From: Rhododendron vialii
Taxonomy: Eukaryota > Streptophyta > Magnoliopsida > Ericales > Ericaceae
DNA length: 64,000 nucleotides
Direction of reading: 5' to 3'
NCBI RefSeq assembly: GCF_030253575.1
Contig: NC_080569.1
Location: forward strand, 330,001 to 394,000
Under the pieces are notes generated by a model. It saw only the letters and a list, made by a program, of their open reading frames with translations, did no database searches and was not told the origin of the DNA. Each line of letters opens with the position of its first letter. The stretch's first letter is position 1. Below are positions 1-11,934 of this stretch, piece after piece. The translations under genes and the position numbers were made by a program.

Positions 1-765
1 GAGAGCCGCCGGAGTGAAGGAATGGACTCCCGGTGGGGTGACTCTGATGCAAGTGTTGGTAGATGTTTCAAAATCATCATGGTTGGGGGGCAAATCGACT
101 CTGAAAATGCTCCACCAACCATCATCGGCTTGACGGTGGAAGAAAACAGTGGAATCGCCGGACCAAGTGGGCCAACCACCGTGTTCACAGACAGCGGTGC
201 GTTGAGTCGGGTCGGATTCTCTGAACACGACAATATCCGTCTGGAGATCGTGGAAGTCGCCAGCCCAAGGCCGGGCCCCGTAAGATGCGACGGCGATGAA
301 TTTCCCAGAGCGAGAGATAGCAGGGCTGTAATCAACGGACCCAGACGGCGTTAGCCGGACGATTTTGCCCCCGTCGTGGTGGAGTCCGGTGGAATAGAGA
401 GCAGACCAGCTCTTGAAGGGTTTGTCGTTGGGTTCGTGAGCTGAGATGAAGTATAGGCGTCCGTCCTTAATGACTGGGCGGTCGTGGAACAGACTACGAG
501 GAGGGGATGGGAGTAGCTCCGGTTTGGGGGATCCAGGGCGAGCCAGATAGAGGCGAGAAGATCCGGTTCTCTCAGAGACGTAGACGAGGGTTTGGTCTTC
601 GTCCAGGAATTGGCCGTTGAAATTGATGGAAATTCCGTCGGTGAGGGGGTGTTCGGAGGAGTGGGTGATGTCGATGGGATTAGAGGGGATTTTGAGGGAG
701 AAGACGTCGAAACCGTAGTGTTGTCTGCCGACGGAGGTGAAGACGATTGTTCCTTTCGGGTCCAT
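1..765 (-). CDS. DPP6 N-terminal-domain-like / TolB-type beta-propeller protein, 3' part missing at window edge
   Basis: One open frame of 255 codons reads leftward from an ATG at 765 and runs off the window, so the C-terminal part is missing. The product begins MDPKGTIVFTSVGRQHYGFD. Further in are an ISAHEPNDKPFKSWSALY stretch, a DYSPAISRSGKFIAVASYG blade-like repeat and GGWPTWSGDSTVFFHRQADD. These are hallmarks of the plant DPP6 N-terminal-domain-like proteins (Arabidopsis At1g21670/At1g21680 type), which are predicted WD40-like beta-propellers related to TolB and to the propeller of dipeptidyl-peptidase IV. The catalytic hydrolase domain of DPP-IV is not part of this plant family as I know it. 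The frame stays open upstream of this ATG to about 894 without another ATG, so the start at 765 is the simplest choice, though an upstream exon is possible. The biochemical function of the family is unknown to me. Confidence 0.85.
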   Translation of the reverse strand, partial: MDPKGTIVFTSVGRQHYGFDVFSLKIPSNPIDITHSSEHPLTDGISINFNGQFLDEDQTLVYVSERTGSSRLYLARPGSPKPELLPSPPRSLFHDRPVIKDGRLYFISAHEPNDKPFKSWSALYSTGLHHDGGKIVRLTPSGSVDYSPAISRSGKFIAVASYGARPWAGDFHDLQTDIVVFRESDPTQRTAVCEHGGWPTWSGDSTVFFHRQADDGWWSIFRVDLPPNHDDFETSTNTCIRVTPPGVHSFTPAAL

Positions 766-1177
766 GATAAGGGCGGTGACTACTGTGTGAGATTGAGATT
801 GAGATTTGAGAACGAGAGAATCAAGAGTGACGATGCATTCTGGAAAAAAAGCTACTCCACTTGGGTCGTATATCCTCCACCACTCGGCATCTACTCATTT
901 GAAGATCATATCTATCCGGAGGAAACATTTTTTACTAAAAAAAACTTTTTCTAGAAAAATACTAGTTCACCAAAAAAAATTTGTTTAAAATTCAGCCCAT
1001 TAATTATCAAAACGAACCGATGAAATTTGCAGCTTATTGTGAAAGCCCATAAGGGCATGAAACAGTCCTACATCGGCAAAACTTTGAAAGTCAATGTACT
1101 TTATAACGAAATCGAAACAACTAGTATAATGTATGATATGAGATTAATCTTTTTGACATTACGTAGTCATAGTTATC
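766..1177. other. Upstream flank of the propeller gene, nothing recognised
   Basis: About 400 bp between the propeller gene start and the SINE. It should hold the promoter and leader of the minus-strand gene. I see AT-rich sequence and A-runs near 930-985 but no clear TATA box or other motif I would defend. Confidence 0.5.
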
Positions 1178-1188
1178 TTTAGAATTTT

Positions 1189-1578
1189 TTTTTTTTTGAC
1201 AATCAAAATGGTAGGAGGAGGCGACCAGCGTAGCAACTCCATCTTGGGCGGGATCATAGGGGCTCCCCGACCTGCCATGAAATATTCGGTTCGAGCCATA
1301 GCTACCGTCTGAGAGGACGTGACCATAGGGGCTTCCGACCCGCCGTGAAATGTTCGGTTCGAGCCATAGCTACCGTCCAGGAGGACGGGCCGTCACCACG
1401 GCATCACCTGGTGCACAGCGGCAAGAAATCCCCTTTTCAATCCAACTACGGGTTCGAATCAAAGCCTATTAATGGTACCACCGGGTATATGCACACATGC
1501 ACCTCCTGGGACTTGAATCTACGTAGTTGTTAAAGAGAGGTGGTGACTCCCACCAATTGGGCTACCACCTCGGTGGTG
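1189..1578 (-). mobile_element. tRNA-derived SINE with 11-bp target-site duplication and internal tandem duplication
   Basis: Read on the minus strand, the element begins at 1578 with a tRNA-like head. A Pol III box A-like TAGCCCAATTGG is followed by a box B-like GATTCAAGTCC, and the element ends in an A-rich tail, seen as the T-run at about 1189-1197. It is flanked by perfect direct repeats TTTAGAATTTT at 1178-1188 and 1579-1589, which is what target-primed retrotransposition leaves. Inside, a segment of about 65-70 bp carrying GGTTCGAGCCATAGCTACCG occurs twice in tandem (around 1250-1310 and 1320-1378). I do not recognise the family name. Confidence 0.75.
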
Positions 1579-1589
1579 TTTAGAATTTT

Positions 1590-2707
1590 ATTGAAAGACG
1601 CTTTTTTATGCTTATGCTCATGCATTCACTTTTTTTTTTTAGGCTAAGCACTCATGCTTTCACTTATGCACACTTGCATTATGTAATTTAGGTCTCAACC
1701 AACCAAAAGATAAATAGAGACTATTTGGCAAACATATCTGAATTGCAAAAATTATAAAGTGCTCTTGGAGCATCATATGGTGCCAATATGCTTCCTCACT
1801 ATGCGTTACTCTAATTATTAGAATTGTTTGATACATTCAATAACGATTGATATGTTTACGAACTACATCTATTTTGCATAAAATGAAAATAATAAAGTTT
1901 GGTACATTAAATTAAGACCCATTATTGCAAAATTAAGTGTGTTTAATTAACATCAAATGAGTATTATTTTTGGCGTACTTGATAGTCTCAACGAGTTGGT
2001 TTTATAATCTCGTCTCACGAATTGTTTGAGTATTGGTTTTATAGGACACCTCTCACATTACGTAATTATCATAAACGACACCTAACTTTTACCACTCCAA
2101 TTTGATCATAGGGGGAGGTATGAGATCTAATCTACAAAATTACTTTTTGGTTCTTAATCCACTAGCTCCGTTAGGTATACAGAAAATAAATATTAGTAAA
2201 AATTGATCAATCATTGATAAAGGCTTTGGATAAGACAATGGAGGCGAACGAGAGAGATCCCCCTGCCTGTACCGAACCAATTTCATAGAACTACGCCCAA
2301 ACGGTGTCAAGCTCTCCAGTAACGAAGCCCAACCAGCAAAAACACGAATGTACAGTAAAAAGAAATACAACTTCTTCAGGCATCCCAATCTTCGCCTAGA
2401 ATTTTATACCAAGAAAATGAATTATGTTTAGTAATAGTATGAACTTGGTACAGCATCAGCCGTACTTAAATTCTGGGTATTTTCTCCCTGTATTATAATT
2501 GGAGCCAACTTTCTCAACCAGAGGTCTTACCTCTTGCCTCTTTTGAGGGATTGCCAGAACGGACGTGAGAATGTGTCTGCCCCTAATCCCAAAAACTTTG
2601 CATAACGAAGACAAAATAAAATTCTCGGAACTAACATCCATCATAAACCAATGTGTATATATATTCCCAACAAACATAAGAACGAGCTACAACACCAAAA
2701 GTTACCA
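1590..2707. other. Intergenic, 3' flank of TRM13
   Basis: AT-rich sequence with no coding signal I can support. The right part (about 2100-2707) probably contains the 3' UTR and poly(A) region of the minus-strand TRM13 gene. Confidence 0.5.
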
Positions 2708-3673
2708 TCACCCTTTGGCAATTAGCAAATGGTTTTCGGGGGAGATGCTATACGGTACATACTTGACAAGTTGAGCTTCTAAGCCATGTTCCTTGATCCA
2801 CATCAACCTCCCCATATCAATAACATCTTTGCACATGAAGCCAAGCACAGCCCTCTCCACAGCCTTTATTTCCCTTAAAACGTCTTCAACCGCGAGCCCA
2901 ACCTTGCCACCCTCTTCCATCCCACTGTCAAAGAAAATAAAAAATTCTAAACGTAAAAGCTCAATAAACACAAAACGAAAATGTCTGCAAACATTTCCTT
3001 TCTGAGCAGGAAATCCAATGTTTGAACACGCTAATACAGAAAAATGATGCGCAGTATCATATGAAATACAGGATGATGGCATCAGCAAAATATTAGCGAA
3101 CGATTAGTACATGATTTGGAGATCTGACACTACATCAACACTGCCAGGAAGACCTGAACTATGATCTGCATCTACAGCCCAGCTAGTAAACCATGTAATC
3201 GCATGGAAATCTTGCCTAGTTATTCCCAGATTTGATAAATATCTCTTATCTGCAGAACAGACAAAGTGAAACAGCCAAGTCAGAAACTATTACCAAAGTC
3301 AATACGAACCTTTCATTATTATGTATTTGCTACTAACAAGGAAGCCAGATGGAACTTGAAAATAATAAAACAAAAGTAAGAATTAAGAAACAAGGAAACT
3401 AAATGAAAGATTACTTATGTAATGCTTCCACTGGCAAAGATGATGGCAGCATGTTGCTATGGCTAGGCCTCTCAGGTTACAACCTGCTCTGTGCCCTGCA
3501 ACATTGCATTGCGTACATTTCTTCGCCAGGCAACATCTTAGAGTCATGTCTGCAACAAAGGTGCAACTTTCATAGGTGACTGATGAATCATAAAATCATA
3601 AAGAACTGACAGTCAATTTAGATCAACAAGGATAATTCAATTTAAAATTTAAAGGTGTTTCCCTTTTTTCAGA

Positions 3674-3704
<31 letters not shown>

Positions 3705-6700
3705 AAAAAAAAACAGTTAGGTTTGAAAGCAGTTAAATGAACCAAACTTTTGAAGTACCTGTTGCAGGCCCACAGAGGTGTTTACCAGTTGCCAAATAAG
3801 GAATTCCTTGCAAAGACTCTACCGCATTCAAGTTCAAATCCTCGACTGCAAAAGTTGAGCATTAATACTGTAAAGGAGTAGAGGAAAGTATGAACAATTG
3901 GAAGCATACTTGCTTCATATGCCTGGGAAAAGATCATTTCATCAAGCAAGAATATTGATGAACCACAATTTGAATTGAGCACAGATTATACTATGTGACA
4001 TACAAACATGGATGCTCGGTATTTCTTGAGGCCCTAGATTTGTTTAGCCTCCAAATTCACTACCAGTTTAGGAAGCTAAATTTCTAAGTCGCTGGCCTTT
4101 CTTCTATGCTTCAGAGTCCATAAAACTTAGTTTGCCCTAAGAGATGGTACCAAAACTACCCTAAGGCGATTTTCTACCTGCTATAAAAGAGGGAGTTGAG
4201 TGCATCTCCTGCACCCTTCAAAGCACAAATATACCCTCCTCTTCCCCAAGTTATTACCTGTACACCCTAAATCCACAAAAGAGGAAAACCAGCTTCCCCC
4301 AACCGCCATGCCGCCTCCACCGCCTCAAAACCAAGTATGGCCGCCACAAAAAATGGCTGAAAATCCGGATGCAAGCCGCTACCTTGTATAGCCGCTGCTA
4401 TAAAAAACAGACTTAAACACAAAAAAGGCGGTTGGGCGAGGTGCATCTAGAAAGGTAAATAAGTTTACCACATTGGAAGGGACTACTATAATCTATGATA
4501 AGGGCCCAAGCTTCTTCCTGAAGATATATATTTAGGCGCTAAGATGATCACAACCTATGGAGACAAAGAAACGAGGAGGAAAGGCCAAGCAGAGATGAAA
4601 GTACAGAGCTAACCTCAACATAGACAAGTGAGGTGGACAGTCCTGATGCGACTTGGCCACCACCAATAAGTATAATATTCGTCGCATATTTCTACTATAA
4701 TGGACACATAAATTTACACTTGCTAAGTCATAAAAAATGAAGCTATTTTCATATATCAATGCCATTGTTCCAATAAATTGTAATCAAAGCATGAACTTTA
4801 TAATTGTCCTCATGAAAAATCATGTTTGTTTCAATACGAGTATCCAACCAATCCTTTATCATGTAATATGCCATTTTTGAAATAAAAACAAATTGTGAAA
4901 ACTGTTCTTTTGAAGATATTTATTAAAAAATCATTCCACTGTTGCACAAGAATGTACTACTTTAACATTAACATCGAGATTAACATAGAGGGTGAGCGTT
5001 TTTTAGTCTTGTCCATTGTCATGCAATAGGTATGTCCATAGCTGTCTTGATGTGAAAGGAAAAAGATAGGCAGTCAAATTGCTTGTTGTTTAGCGGAACC
5101 AAATGAGTACATGGGTTCAATGGGGTTTTGCAGTGGTGTCACCTGTGTATTGAATCATTTTCAGACAAAAATTATACTCGGTAGTTTTTACCAAATTTCG
5201 TTCCACCGGGTGCAGCTGACACCAGTGGTTACACGTTGGCGTCGCCCCTGATGACAAATGCGATTTCCTCAGGAGTTTTGAGGTAGTTACCAAGCTTTCC
5301 CCTCTTTGCCTACTGTTTCCTTCTTTCACACTCAGATATGAAAGTTAGAGATGAAAGAGCTGTGTGGCCGCCATTAGTTTTGAGATGAATGAAAGTTTTA
5401 ACTATATTCATTGCTTGCATAAGTTTCCATCAGTGAATTTTTCATTTCTATATAGGTATTTCTAGAATTAAAGTAAAGGCCTTGTCTTGCTACAGTATTG
5501 TCGAATAATTGTCGCGGGCTTCTTTTATCATCAATGACATCAGTTCCTTATTCTCTATGTTTCACATCTCAAGTTCTAATTAAGGTTGTTAGTGAACTAG
5601 AACAAGCATTTGGTTCATCTACCAGCCTTAATTTTCATCCTTGAAGCGAACTCCTCAGCACATTAACTAGGATATAAGCAGATGGCAAAGACAGACCAGA
5701 CCCACTCCAGCGCTTACCCAATCAAAGTCACAGGGTTATTGCTAGATGTGAGCGACTAACTTCAAATTTTCAATACGCACACTTGTGTGCAGTACAAGGT
5801 AATCAAGACACAGGCAATGTGCCTTAGCTAGTCGTGCATCAGGAAGCAATGCATCTCCTCCCTTCATAAAGTTACTATCCTCAAGTACAGTAGATAGAGC
5901 AACATACATATGTTTCCGTGCCAGGGAAGCATTTAAACCAAAAGATTCATATGCTTTGGATGTCACACTGTATCTCAGGTGTATAGTACCTTATCAACAT
6001 AAGTCTATATTGGAGGATTAAAATATGCATTTTACTTGATCAACCAGCCCAACTCGTACTTATTGAAACAACTAAAAAGGCAGGAAAGAGATCAACTTAG
6101 AAGCGCAAAACAATGTTCCAAACAGCAGGATTCTGAAGAGCCTTACTGTCAATTCTCAAGCGTTCTAATATCAAGCTGTCTTTCTGTCGCAAGCTTCGAT
6201 CAGCCTTGGAGTAGAATTTTCATGCCAGTAAAAACAAATAAAGTATCAATCAATCCAACCTCAGATAGCTAGCGAGGCTAAGAATTCGCTCAATGAGGTG
6301 CTCCAACACTCTGCCTAATGTACTAGCATACTAAAAGCAAATGGAAGTTCAATTGAGTCCAGAAAATAGATGGAGAAATAATTATCTTAATTTGAAATCA
6401 ACTGACCTTAAGCTTGTATGACTTTCTCTCGACCAGAAAGACCTTTTTGATTCCGTAACAGTCTGCAAGCATTTGTGTTAAGTAACCCCTCCCAGCTCCA
6501 AACTCAACCACTGCAGGGACACAAGCATCATCAACAGTTGGCCCATCAGATGGGAAATCTCCCCTTGACATGTGCCCATCGGTATTCTTTAACACCCCAA
6601 ATTCTTCCAAGTTTCCAAGAATTGACGCCTGTTGCAGGACATGTTTCTCCTGATATGGTAATTTTCTGCACGCAAATAACTCCTTTTTTCTGTTAAAACA

Positions 6701-7336
6701 ACAATCCCAATACAACCAGTTAGCAATATTTATTGGGGATTTTGGTGACTTTGCTTACCCATCTACTTCCCTATTAATCCACACACCACAAGCCTCTGGT
6801 ATCTTGAATGAGTCTTGAATATCTTTGCATATTGATGCATGAACTGACTGAATTTTACTGATTAATTTGGATAGTTGAGTTGAAGTCATACTGTAAACAG
6901 CATTCCTCTTCATTTCGGAGGTGATGCTATTGCTACCCAATGGCCCAGAAGAGGGGTTATTCAAGGAGACTGTATTTTCTTCTTCTTCTTCTTCATTTGT
7001 GCCAGCATTGATGCCCTTTTGGTAGAAAGGTTGGAGCGACAAGGACTGAATATGTTTGAGTAACGGGCATCTTCTAAGATGCCCCTCCAGATTTTCCTCA
7101 AGAACAGTGCTGGTAATTAAGGCGATAATTCATTCAGGTTAAAAGGAAGAAATAAAAGGGGGGGAAAATACAAGGTCTTATTTAAAGAAAAAAGAGAGGA
7201 CTATATAGAGGGTGAAGAGAATACTGAGAAGGGTCGATTGGGCATGCAATCCACTGGCCATCAGATCTTGTGGTGTGGTTCCCGCAGAACCTATGCCGTC
7301 AGTTTGGAAGCAGATGATCGTCAGATGTCCAACAAA

Positions 7337-7371
<35 letters not shown>

Positions 7372-7453
7372 GTTACTTAGAGTTGCCGTTGAGAGGGGTG
7401 TTTGCACAGAATCTGTTCTTCTTGGGGAGCCAGAACTCGCACCGGCTTTCCAT
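2708..7453 (-). CDS. TRM13: tRNA:m4X 2'-O-methyltransferase TRM13 (CCDC76 family), 9 exons, 462 aa
   Basis: Catalyses AdoMet-dependent 2'-O-methylation at position 4 of the acceptor stem of certain tRNAs (family knowledge). Exons, minus strand: 7453-7377, 7290-7225, 7109-6759, 6665-6407, 6204-6147, 3845-3759, 3549-3415, 3249-3111, 2924-2708. All phases join and give 462 residues, close to plant orthologues. The N-terminal CCCH finger uses C5, C16, C28 and H31. A CHHC U11-48K-type finger follows (C42, H48, H58, C62). The AdoMet loop EFGAGRG is at 219-225. Later landmarks are GKHLCGPATD, ATCCHHLCQW and, near the C-terminus, RAVLGFMCKDVIDMGRLMW and VKYVPYSISPEN. The ATG at 7453 has an in-frame stop upstream. 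Intron 1 is only 86 bp and contains a (GA/CT)n tract; intron 5 is about 2.3 kb. The protein is presumably nuclear or cytosolic. No defect seen. Confidence 0.93.
3674..3700. repeat. (AC)n microsatellite with A-tract in TRM13 intron 6
   Basis: About 13 AC units followed directly by an A-run to 3713. It lies in the intron between exons 6 and 7 of the minus-strand gene. Confidence 0.95.
3846..6146. other. Large intron 5 of TRM13
   Basis: A 2.3-kb intron separating the AdoMet-loop exons from the C-terminal exons. It holds no other gene I recognise. Around 4180-4400 is a C-rich stretch preceded by TATAAAAG, which could be the remains of a transposon, but I found no terminal repeats to prove it. 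Confidence 0.5.
7339..7369. repeat. (GA)n microsatellite inside the 86-bp intron 1 of TRM13
   Basis: About 15 GA units, reading as a CT tract on the coding strand just after the 5' splice site. The intron (7376-7291) is near the lower size limit for plant introns, so repeat length is a large share of it. Confidence 0.95.
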
Positions 7454-9104
7454 TCTTTCTACTTTCGGGGGCTTCTCTCTTTCTCTGTCTATGCCTGCCC
7501 TGCCCTGTAAGCCGCTTTCTTCGTCGCCGCAGTGGTGCCAAACTCAAAACACCTCCCTCGCACACTTGGAGGACAACTTACCCTTGCAAGACTATTTTTC
7601 AGAAATGATATTGGTACCGACGGGATTTGGATTTGGAATTTTAAGACCTTAAACTCTCTCCATTTGGGTTTGGATTTGGAATTTGAGGAAACGAAGGAAA
7701 AAAGGAAAGATAATTCCAAGAAATTGGAGGAAACTTTAGATAGAAATTACTATAAGAAAATTTGCAATTGTTTCTTAGATTTCTTTTCTCTTTCACTAGA
7801 AATTGGAGGGACGTAATTTTTTTTTCAGATTTTCCCTTTCTTACTAGTATTTCTTCTCACAAATTTCATCCGAAGTCTTATAGTTTGTGTGTAACTTAGA
7901 AGAGGGAAGAGAGGAAAAGAAAAAAAAATTTCTTCCCACTTGTTTTATTTTGAGCATAGAAAGATGAAGGAAAATACTACCTACTACTAAGGAAGACTGG
8001 AAAAGGAAAACAGTTGAAAACCAACTTTCTTATTCTTTCTTTTTCCTTTCACATTCAGTTCGATTTTCGTTTCTTTTTTACAAAACCAAACGAAGGAAAA
8101 GAAAGCATTTTCCTCATTATTTCTCTCATACTTAGTAATCAAGCTCAAACCTACGTAGTATAAGTTTATACGGGGTGGCCGATGGCCATTATTCAAGATG
8201 TCATATACTATTGAGTATCATCAAAACTCTTAAATCATTTGTCATAAATGTCTGATAAGCATCATACATACTATGCATTGTAGGTAGTATAGATGGTAAG
8301 TAATAAGTATATACGTTGGACTTGGCTTGCCTGGCCTTCGTCCAACAATCCCCCTTCAGAACCCTGCCCACGATTTGTATTGTGAGATATTGACGTCCAG
8401 AAAGCAAGCTCATGTAATCTTTAGTAGTAACTCTCGTCCTAATTAAGACTACCTTGCCAACCCATAAGCACCATGAGTACACATTGCGTTCAAAGGAACA
8501 AGGCGGGCATGATTTGCATAAAAATATTGAGCCCATGAGTGGAACGATGAAACTTAACAAGGGTCTAATTTGTGTTTTCAAAGCTCCATTCTTTTTGTTT
8601 TTGTTTAATAGTCACATGTGGGGGCTCTTGTTTGATTTTATTCATTTTACTTGTGGAAATAATTGGAGTGATGAATACTGTAGTCTATACTGATGTGTTG
8701 TATTTTTTTTGTGGTTTGACATGCTTATTGCATCCGAAGGGAAGATGACCAGGGTCCGACGTCATCTGGTGTTGGGAAGGGACGTCAAAGCTCCAGAGAA
8801 TGCGTGTGAAGAAAGACACATTGATTATCAAAAGTTTAATGTTTATTCAATCAGTAAACCATGAAGAAATTACACTACTAACATCTTAACAACATTGATT
8901 ACTACCTTTAATTTTTATTGTTCATGACATGATATGGGATACATAATCAATCAGCACAACGGCAACTTTAACATATATAGGTTTTAGATTTGCTTCTTCT
9001 CCGATGAATTCTTCCTAGTGCCATCTATAGTCCTGCCATATGAGATCACTGTTAGAATGTCAATGGAGGAGGGGTTGACCCCTGCAGTTTTGAGGCAAGG
9101 AGAA
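7454..9104. other. Intergenic between TRM13 promoter and membrane-protein gene 3' end
   Basis: The left part is the presumed promoter and leader of TRM13, rich in GAAA/TTTC tracts. The rest is AT-rich. I found no supported gene, terminal repeat or RNA gene. The 8300-8560 portion is less AT-rich and has open frames on both strands but resembles nothing I know. Confidence 0.5.
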
Positions 9105-11341
9105 CTAACATGACCTTGCAAATGCATAGGGAAAGATCCCGGAGAAGATTGAGCCTTTTGCTTTAACAAGCAGCACATAAATTCCATAACAAGGGAGGTG
9201 AACCAAACCCAAGGCTAAATACCTACAGGAAGAAAGCCTCCGCTGGGTAAATCTCTCCGTTTAGAAAGTCAAAAAAGTGTACAACAATGCATGTTAAATA
9301 ACCATAAGTAGGCATATACTACTTGAGAGCTGCATAAGAAGCAAGGAAATTACCATAGAGGTGCCGATGGAGTTGAAAGCTCAAGGAAAGGATATGGCCA
9401 CCTACAAGAGTTGGGAAATCAATTAACTAGCCCTAGGGGAGAAGAAGAAGAAGAAAGAAACTGTGCTTATAACCTATAGGCTATAGGTAGATCAGGAAAT
9501 TGAGGAGTAATTACCATGTAAAACCACAGGCATGAAGAATCCATTGAAAGACAACATAGGAAACGCTCCACAGCACAAAATATGCAAGTCCATACCAAGA
9601 AAATGGCTGAAACATTGGTTGAAAGATAGTCAAGATACTTGTTCAAGCAAAGGAACCATCCATTGACCAGCTAGAATGATGAGGTTACAATCTTCCATTG
9701 ATGACATGCTGGTATATTGTTTGGCGATATTGTAAACTTACTTGGCTATTGAGAGCAGAATCAAGCATGAGAAAAATAGCGTTCACACTGTGTATGCTTC
9801 CAATCAACTGCCAAACATCATTGACAGAATATCAACAACTAAAATGCAGAATAGAAACTCATAGCAATTAGGGAAGGAACATAAGAGCAGATGAAACCAT
9901 TGAAAGCAAGTAACAGTGCTAAGAGACTAAAATTGTTTCCAAAAGAGGACTCACAAGGGTGAGCTGAAATTTATCACCTAGGAGAAATGGCAATAGAAGA
10001 CACCAGAAAACAACATCCGCTAGCATAGAGGCACCTGCACAAGTCTGTTTAAAAAAGTACGAATTATTTTCTGCTATTGTTAAAGAAGCAAACCTAAACA
10101 CCGTAATTGAAGGTCTCGGATCCTTTTATCTTGTTCACTGTGCAGGAAACTACTGATTCATTACCTTCGGGCAGATAATTAGAGAGGGACTTTGTAAAGC
10201 ACAGGAAATGGAATTTTGCTCCGATTAGTATGTTTTATGATTGCTGCCGGTCATTTCTCATTTTGTTATTGTACCTCTTACGATTTGGAAAGAGGGAAAT
10301 TTGGAAAGCAGAAACCGTGCAATTAACCTGATAAACAGCTTGTAAGAGCTGCTCCAAGAAATCTGCTTTCCACTCGGTCACTTCTTGTTGGGTGTAACGG
10401 CTTTGAAACTTAGTTGCACCTTTGGTGCTTTCTCCTTTATCTCCAAGAAAAGAGTTCTTTGAGTACCTCCAGCATCCACGAGCAGATACAACGGTCGCAA
10501 GCTACCAAGTAATAAAGCATATGAGTCACATAATTACAAGAGCATCTGATTTATAAATGAATGAGCATTTATATAGTAGTATATATATGTCTTCGAAAAA
10601 GGAGTTAATTTGACATACGGCAAAGTAAAGCGTGACCAATGCAAAAGTCCACCTGCAACATGATCAGTCACAAGCCAAATATAAATAGGTCAGGTTTCAA
10701 GAGTAGGCACTCAGATGACAACACCAAATAAAAGCATGTGAGGAGGCATCTCCAATCAATCCATCATTCATCGAAATAGTTGATGAAATTCAAAAGTTTT
10801 GATGAAAAAATGGCAAAACAAGCAATTAACCAAGTTTATGCTCGATCGAATTTGATGAAAGAAGAGAAAGGGGGTAACTTTCAGTACTAATTTGAAGGGA
10901 GGAGAGCAGACAGCAGTAGTATAATCAACGAGTATAAGCATATATAAGAGTATGATTATTAGGTTAGTAATATTACTGGGTGTAGAAGTAGAAAGCGAAA
11001 GGTCCCCCAAGGACGATGACGACGCGACAGAGAATGAAAGACATGGAAGCGAAGGCAAAGGCTCTGAAGAAGAGAAGCCAAAGGGGATGGAGGTTAGTCC
11101 AGCAAGGAAGCCACAGATCAGAACTGGAAGTGGAAGTGATGAGAGGAGGGTGTCGGTGTAGCTCTCTTTTGAGGATTCTGACAGCAACAACTGATGGAAG
11201 GATGAGGATGAGCGCGCACACTAGGACTTGCCACTGAACCCAATACTCTAACCCAATACTACTATCAGTACTGCTACTCCCCCCAGGCCCAGGCCCCTCC
11301 AGTGGATGTGGATGTGGATTCTGATTCATCATCTCCTCCAT
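9105..11341 (-). CDS. Rolling-stone-like plant multi-pass membrane protein, 8 exons, 328 aa, function unknown
   Basis: Exons, minus strand: 11341-10977, 10652-10619, 10501-10328, 10044-9955, 9807-9742, 9606-9515, 9401-9354, 9222-9105. All phases join and give 328 residues. The frame before 11341 is open for 40 more codons but has no ATG, and an in-frame stop precedes it, so I start at MEEMMNQN. After an acidic, proline-rich head come about six hydrophobic segments. Conserved blocks typical of this plant family (Arabidopsis At1g10660/At5g62960 type) are FYTQWTFALVTLYFA, ADVVFWCLLLPF, HSVNAIFLMLDSALN, YVVFQWILHACG and HLPCYGIYVLLVK. The family belongs to the rolling-stone-related group, and no biochemical role is established to my knowledge. 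The last exon ends FARSC then stop. Confidence 0.85.
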
Positions 11342-11697
11342 TTCTTCGTCTTCTTCCCGTGTGTCCCCCACACCCCACGGAGGCAGGCCGCCCTGGTCTT
11401 TGTTATTAGCAGATGGATTGGTCGTTGGAGGGGGTGGGGGGGTTAGTTTGGGGTGGTTCACTTAGATTCCAATTGACTCACCCACACAGCTCGAGAGAGA
11501 GAGAGAGAGAGACTGCTGTTCTGTTTTGGAGTATACTTTAATTTCTTTCTTTCTTTCTTTTCCTTTGAGGTGGTTGACAAGTTCAGCTCAGAGTTTACTT
11601 GTCCTAATTTTAGTGCCTGTTTGGGCGCTTATTTATTGCATTTTCAACTTTTCTTTTTTGAGTTTTAGCTGGCTTCCTTTCCTTTTATAACTCATTA
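11342..11697. other. Upstream region of the membrane-protein gene
   Basis: Contains a proline-codon-rich leader that stays open on the minus strand to about 11461, a (GA)n tract near 11493-11512 and a (TTTC)n tract near 11540-11560. This is presumably promoter and 5' UTR; no clear TATA box. Confidence 0.5.
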
Positions 11698-11934
11698 GGG
11701 CCCGTTTCAGAATGAAAAAAAAGCCATTATTTTTTAAAAAGGTAATTTCAAGCTAAAAATTATGAATTTATTAAAATTTAAAAATATGCAATATGGATTT
11801 TGTTTGAAAGATCTCATCGAGATCTTTTATACGATGCAAAAAAATTAAAAAATTATTTTTTATTTATATTATTTTTAAATTTGAAAATGTGAAATAAACT
11901 GCTTATTTTTTAAGAAGGCTTCTGAATCGGGCTC
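11698..11934. mobile_element. Tourist-like MITE (family A, GGGCCCGTT... ends)
   Basis: Terminal inverted repeats GGGCCCGTTTCAGAA and TTCTGAATCGGGCTC enclose an AT-rich core with palindromic AAGATCTCATCGAGATCTTT. Related copies with the same core lie at 32594-32832, 20838-21590 and about 49104-49346. The flanks here are TTA and TAA, consistent with a slightly changed 3-bp target duplication. Confidence 0.7.

Noticed and set aside
1440-1460. GGGTTCGAATC resembling a tRNA T-arm
   Set aside because: It lies inside the SINE and no cloverleaf can be built around it, so it is not a tRNA gene.
3782-5966. Several open frames inside TRM13 intron 5
   Set aside because: No family similarity, no conserved composition and no promoter signals. 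The TRM13 exons on either side join in phase across them.
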